Shown here: in pieces, positions 62,735-64,000 of the stretch
Numbering within the stretch: the stretch's first letter is position 1
Layout of the letters: every line of letters begins with the position of its first letter
DNA from: an uncultured Muribaculaceae bacterium
GTDB lineage: Bacteria > Bacteroidota > Bacteroidia > Bacteroidales > Muribaculaceae
Assembly (NCBI GenBank): GCA_910579185.1
Contig: CAJTTG010000003.1
Span: 186,001-250,000, forward strand
Reading direction: 5' to 3'
DNA length: 64,000 nt
Notes under the pieces: model-generated
Databases searched by the model: none
What the model was told of the DNA's origin: nothing
What the model saw: only the letters and a program-made list of their open reading frames with translations
Program-made: the position numbers and the translations under genes

Positions 62735-63178
62735 TTATTCAGCAACAACTTCAAACGGAATCTCAACGCTGACTTCTTTGTGAAGTTTAGCGATTGCGTT
62801 GTAGGTTCCAACTTCTTTGATGGTTTCCTTAACTTCGATAACTTTGCGGTCCACATTGAAGCCGAGCTGTTCGAGGGCTTCTGCGATCTGGATGGCGTTA
62901 ACCGATCCGAAGATTGTGCCTGTGGAGCTGGTCTTGGCGCCGATGGTCAGCTTGACATCCTTGAGGGAAGCTGCGAGAGCTTCTGCGTCAGCTTTGATCT
63001 TAGCCAGTTTGTGTGCGCGCTGGCGCTGGTTTTCGGCGAGCACTTTCAGCGCTGATTCGGTAGCGATGACGGCTTTACCCTGGGGAATGAGGTAGTTGCG
63101 GCCATAGCCCGACTTAACTTCCACCACGTCATCTTTGTATCCGAGGTTGGAGATATCTTCTTTGAGTATGATCTTCAT
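62735..63178 (-). CDS. rplI: 50S ribosomal protein L9
   Basis: A 147-residue ribosomal protein with the usual N-terminal rRNA-binding domain (MKIILKEDISNLGYKDDVVE, GYGRNYLIPQGKAV), a long central helix and a C-terminal domain. Normal length. Last gene of rpsF-rpsR-rplI, 24 bp after rpsR. Confidence 0.98.
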   Translation of the reverse strand: MKIILKEDISNLGYKDDVVEVKSGYGRNYLIPQGKAVIATESALKVLAENQRQRAHKLAKIKADAEALAASLKDVKLTIGAKTSSTGTIFGSVNAIQIAEALEQLGFNVDRKVIEVKETIKEVGTYNAIAKLHKEVSVEIPFEVVAE

Positions 63179-63202
63179 AATTCCTAAGCGTTAAAAAGTG
63201 AT

Positions 63203-63472
63203 TTATTTCATCAAGTCGGTTACGTAGGGCAGCAATGCCAGGTGACGGGCACGTTTAACGGCCTGAGCCACGCGACGCTGGAATTTCAGCGAGGTGCCGG
63301 TGATACGACGGGGAAGGATCTTGCCCTGCTCGTTGAGGAATTTCTTGAGGAATTCGGGATCTTTGTAGTCGATGTACTTGATGCCGCTACGTTTGAAACG
63401 GCAGTATTTTTTCTTCTTAACGTCTACCGACATCGGGGTGAGGTAGCGGATTTCAGATTGAGCCTGTGCCAT
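63203..63472 (-). CDS. rpsR: 30S ribosomal protein S18
   Basis: An 89-residue ribosomal protein with the S18 core (KKYCRFKRSGIKYIDYKD, LPRRITGTSLKFQRRVAQAV). It binds S6 on the platform of the small subunit. 3 bp after rpsF. Confidence 0.98.
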   Translation of the reverse strand: MAQAQSEIRYLTPMSVDVKKKKYCRFKRSGIKYIDYKDPEFLKKFLNEQGKILPRRITGTSLKFQRRVAQAVKRARHLALLPYVTDLMK

Positions 63473-63475
63473 GGT

Positions 63476-63853
63476 TTAGCCCTCCTTTACTTCTGATTCA
63501 ACTTCTTCTTTGACAGTCACTTCTTTGTTGCCTTTGAGGCTACGGCGTTTTTCTGCGTATTCGGCTGCATACTTGTCCAGACGGAATGTCAGGAAGCGGA
63601 GCACGCGTTCGTCACGACGGAAAGCGGTTTCGAGTTTCTTCACGATGGTGGGTTCGCCTTCGAATTCTACCAGTGTGTAGAAGCCTGTCGATTTTTTCTG
63701 GATGGGATAAGCGAGCTTGCGCAGGCCCCAGAGTTCTTCGTTCACGATCGACGCGCCATTGTCTTTAAGCACGGTGGTGAACTTTTCTACCGCTTCCTTC
63801 ATCTGAGCGTCAGACAAAACGGGAGTTAAAATGAAAACGGTTTCGTACTTCAT
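63476..63853 (-). CDS. rpsF: 30S ribosomal protein S6
   Basis: A 125-residue ribosomal protein (MKYETVFILTPVLSD; LWGLRKLAYPIQKKSTGFY; RDERVLRFLTFRLDKYA) with an acidic tail (KEEVESEVKEG) beyond the folded core. First gene of the operon. Confidence 0.98.
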   Translation of the reverse strand: MKYETVFILTPVLSDAQMKEAVEKFTTVLKDNGASIVNEELWGLRKLAYPIQKKSTGFYTLVEFEGEPTIVKKLETAFRRDERVLRFLTFRLDKYAAEYAEKRRSLKGNKEVTVKEEVESEVKEG

Positions 63854-63908
63854 GTTCGTTATTGAATTAATTATTAATTGGTTTGCGCTTCTTTTCTGAA
63901 AAGCGCTG

Positions 63909-63939
63909 CAAAGTTAACGTTTTTTTTTCGCCCGACAAA
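63909..63939 (-). promoter_or_regulatory. Promoter and leader of the S6 operon
   Basis: On the minus strand: TTTG (63939-63936), 19-nt spacer, TAACTTTG (63916-63909). The leader that follows can form a hairpin with GCGCTT/AAGCGC arms (about 63906-63885). In many bacteria S6:S18 binds this leader to control the operon; the known consensus was not confirmed here. Nothing is recognised at 63940-64000. Confidence 0.85.
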
Positions 63940-64000
63940 ATTTATCAGACTGATTTTTACGTCGCTTGAGCGGATTCGACGCGGATTGTTAATTCGGGAT

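Overview
The window looks like chromosome from a gut-type Bacteroidales, most likely Muribaculaceae (S24-7) or a close relative. This is inferred from several features. Base composition is near 50% G+C. There are no Shine-Dalgarno sites, and many promoters match the Bacteroidetes form (TTTG, about 19-21 nt, TAnnTTTG). Two secreted proteins carry C-terminal sorting-like ends of the type IX secretion type, and there is a TonB-receptor-like barrel, a glycoside hydrolase 16 and a BioG-BioC fusion. No rRNA, prophage, complete insertion sequence or CRISPR array was seen.

Layout. 1-2002: partial rny, zapA and a ZapB-like coiled coil. 2107-5916: biotin operon bioA-bioF-bioGC (bioB and bioD are not here). 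6036-6473: two identical tRNA-Gly(GCC) genes, one tRNA-Leu(GAG) and a terminator. 6515-8024: AT-rich hipBA toxin-antitoxin module with a clear operator. 8045-19586: leftward run of envelope and replication genes (Nudix, priA, tamB, PD40 protein, outer-membrane barrel, small membrane protein). 19617-21719: galM plus a sugar nucleotidyltransferase. 21824-22714: Fic protein. 22720-29990: leftward housekeeping cluster tsaD-cinA-small membrane protein-dxs-trkA-trkH. 30034-33596: GH16, an orphan zinc-ribbon protein and a DUF4838 hydrolase-like protein. 33748-34683: DUF1016/YhcG nuclease gene broken by an in-frame amber codon and an apparent deletion. 34791-36590: typA. 36591-36918: mosaic of palindromic repeats.

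36919-43650 holds a translationally coupled pair of large secreted proteins: a subtilisin-like protease with a dockerin-type segment, then a protein with three cohesin-like domains. A long structured leader or small RNA precedes them. 43736-44301 is a 278-bp tandem repeat related to the repeats after typA. 44352-48270: tpx, a thioredoxin-fold protein without its CxxC, higBA and an OmpA-family protein. 48357-63939: tRNA-His, folD, ffh, panC-panD, htrA, an NlpC/P60 lipoprotein, tcdA, a lipoprotein, nfnAB, a secreted C1B peptidase, a barrel protein, tRNA-Pro, cardiolipin synthase and rpsF-rpsR-rplI.

Most genes are ordinary housekeeping ones. The less ordinary material is: (1) the protease/cohesin pair and its leader with competing stems; (2) a dispersed hairpin family with compensatory changes; (3) the broken nuclease gene with twin palindromes; (4) the hipBA operator; and (5) a structured segment between zapA and rny. 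All calls rest on reading the sequence and remembered family features; no database search was run.
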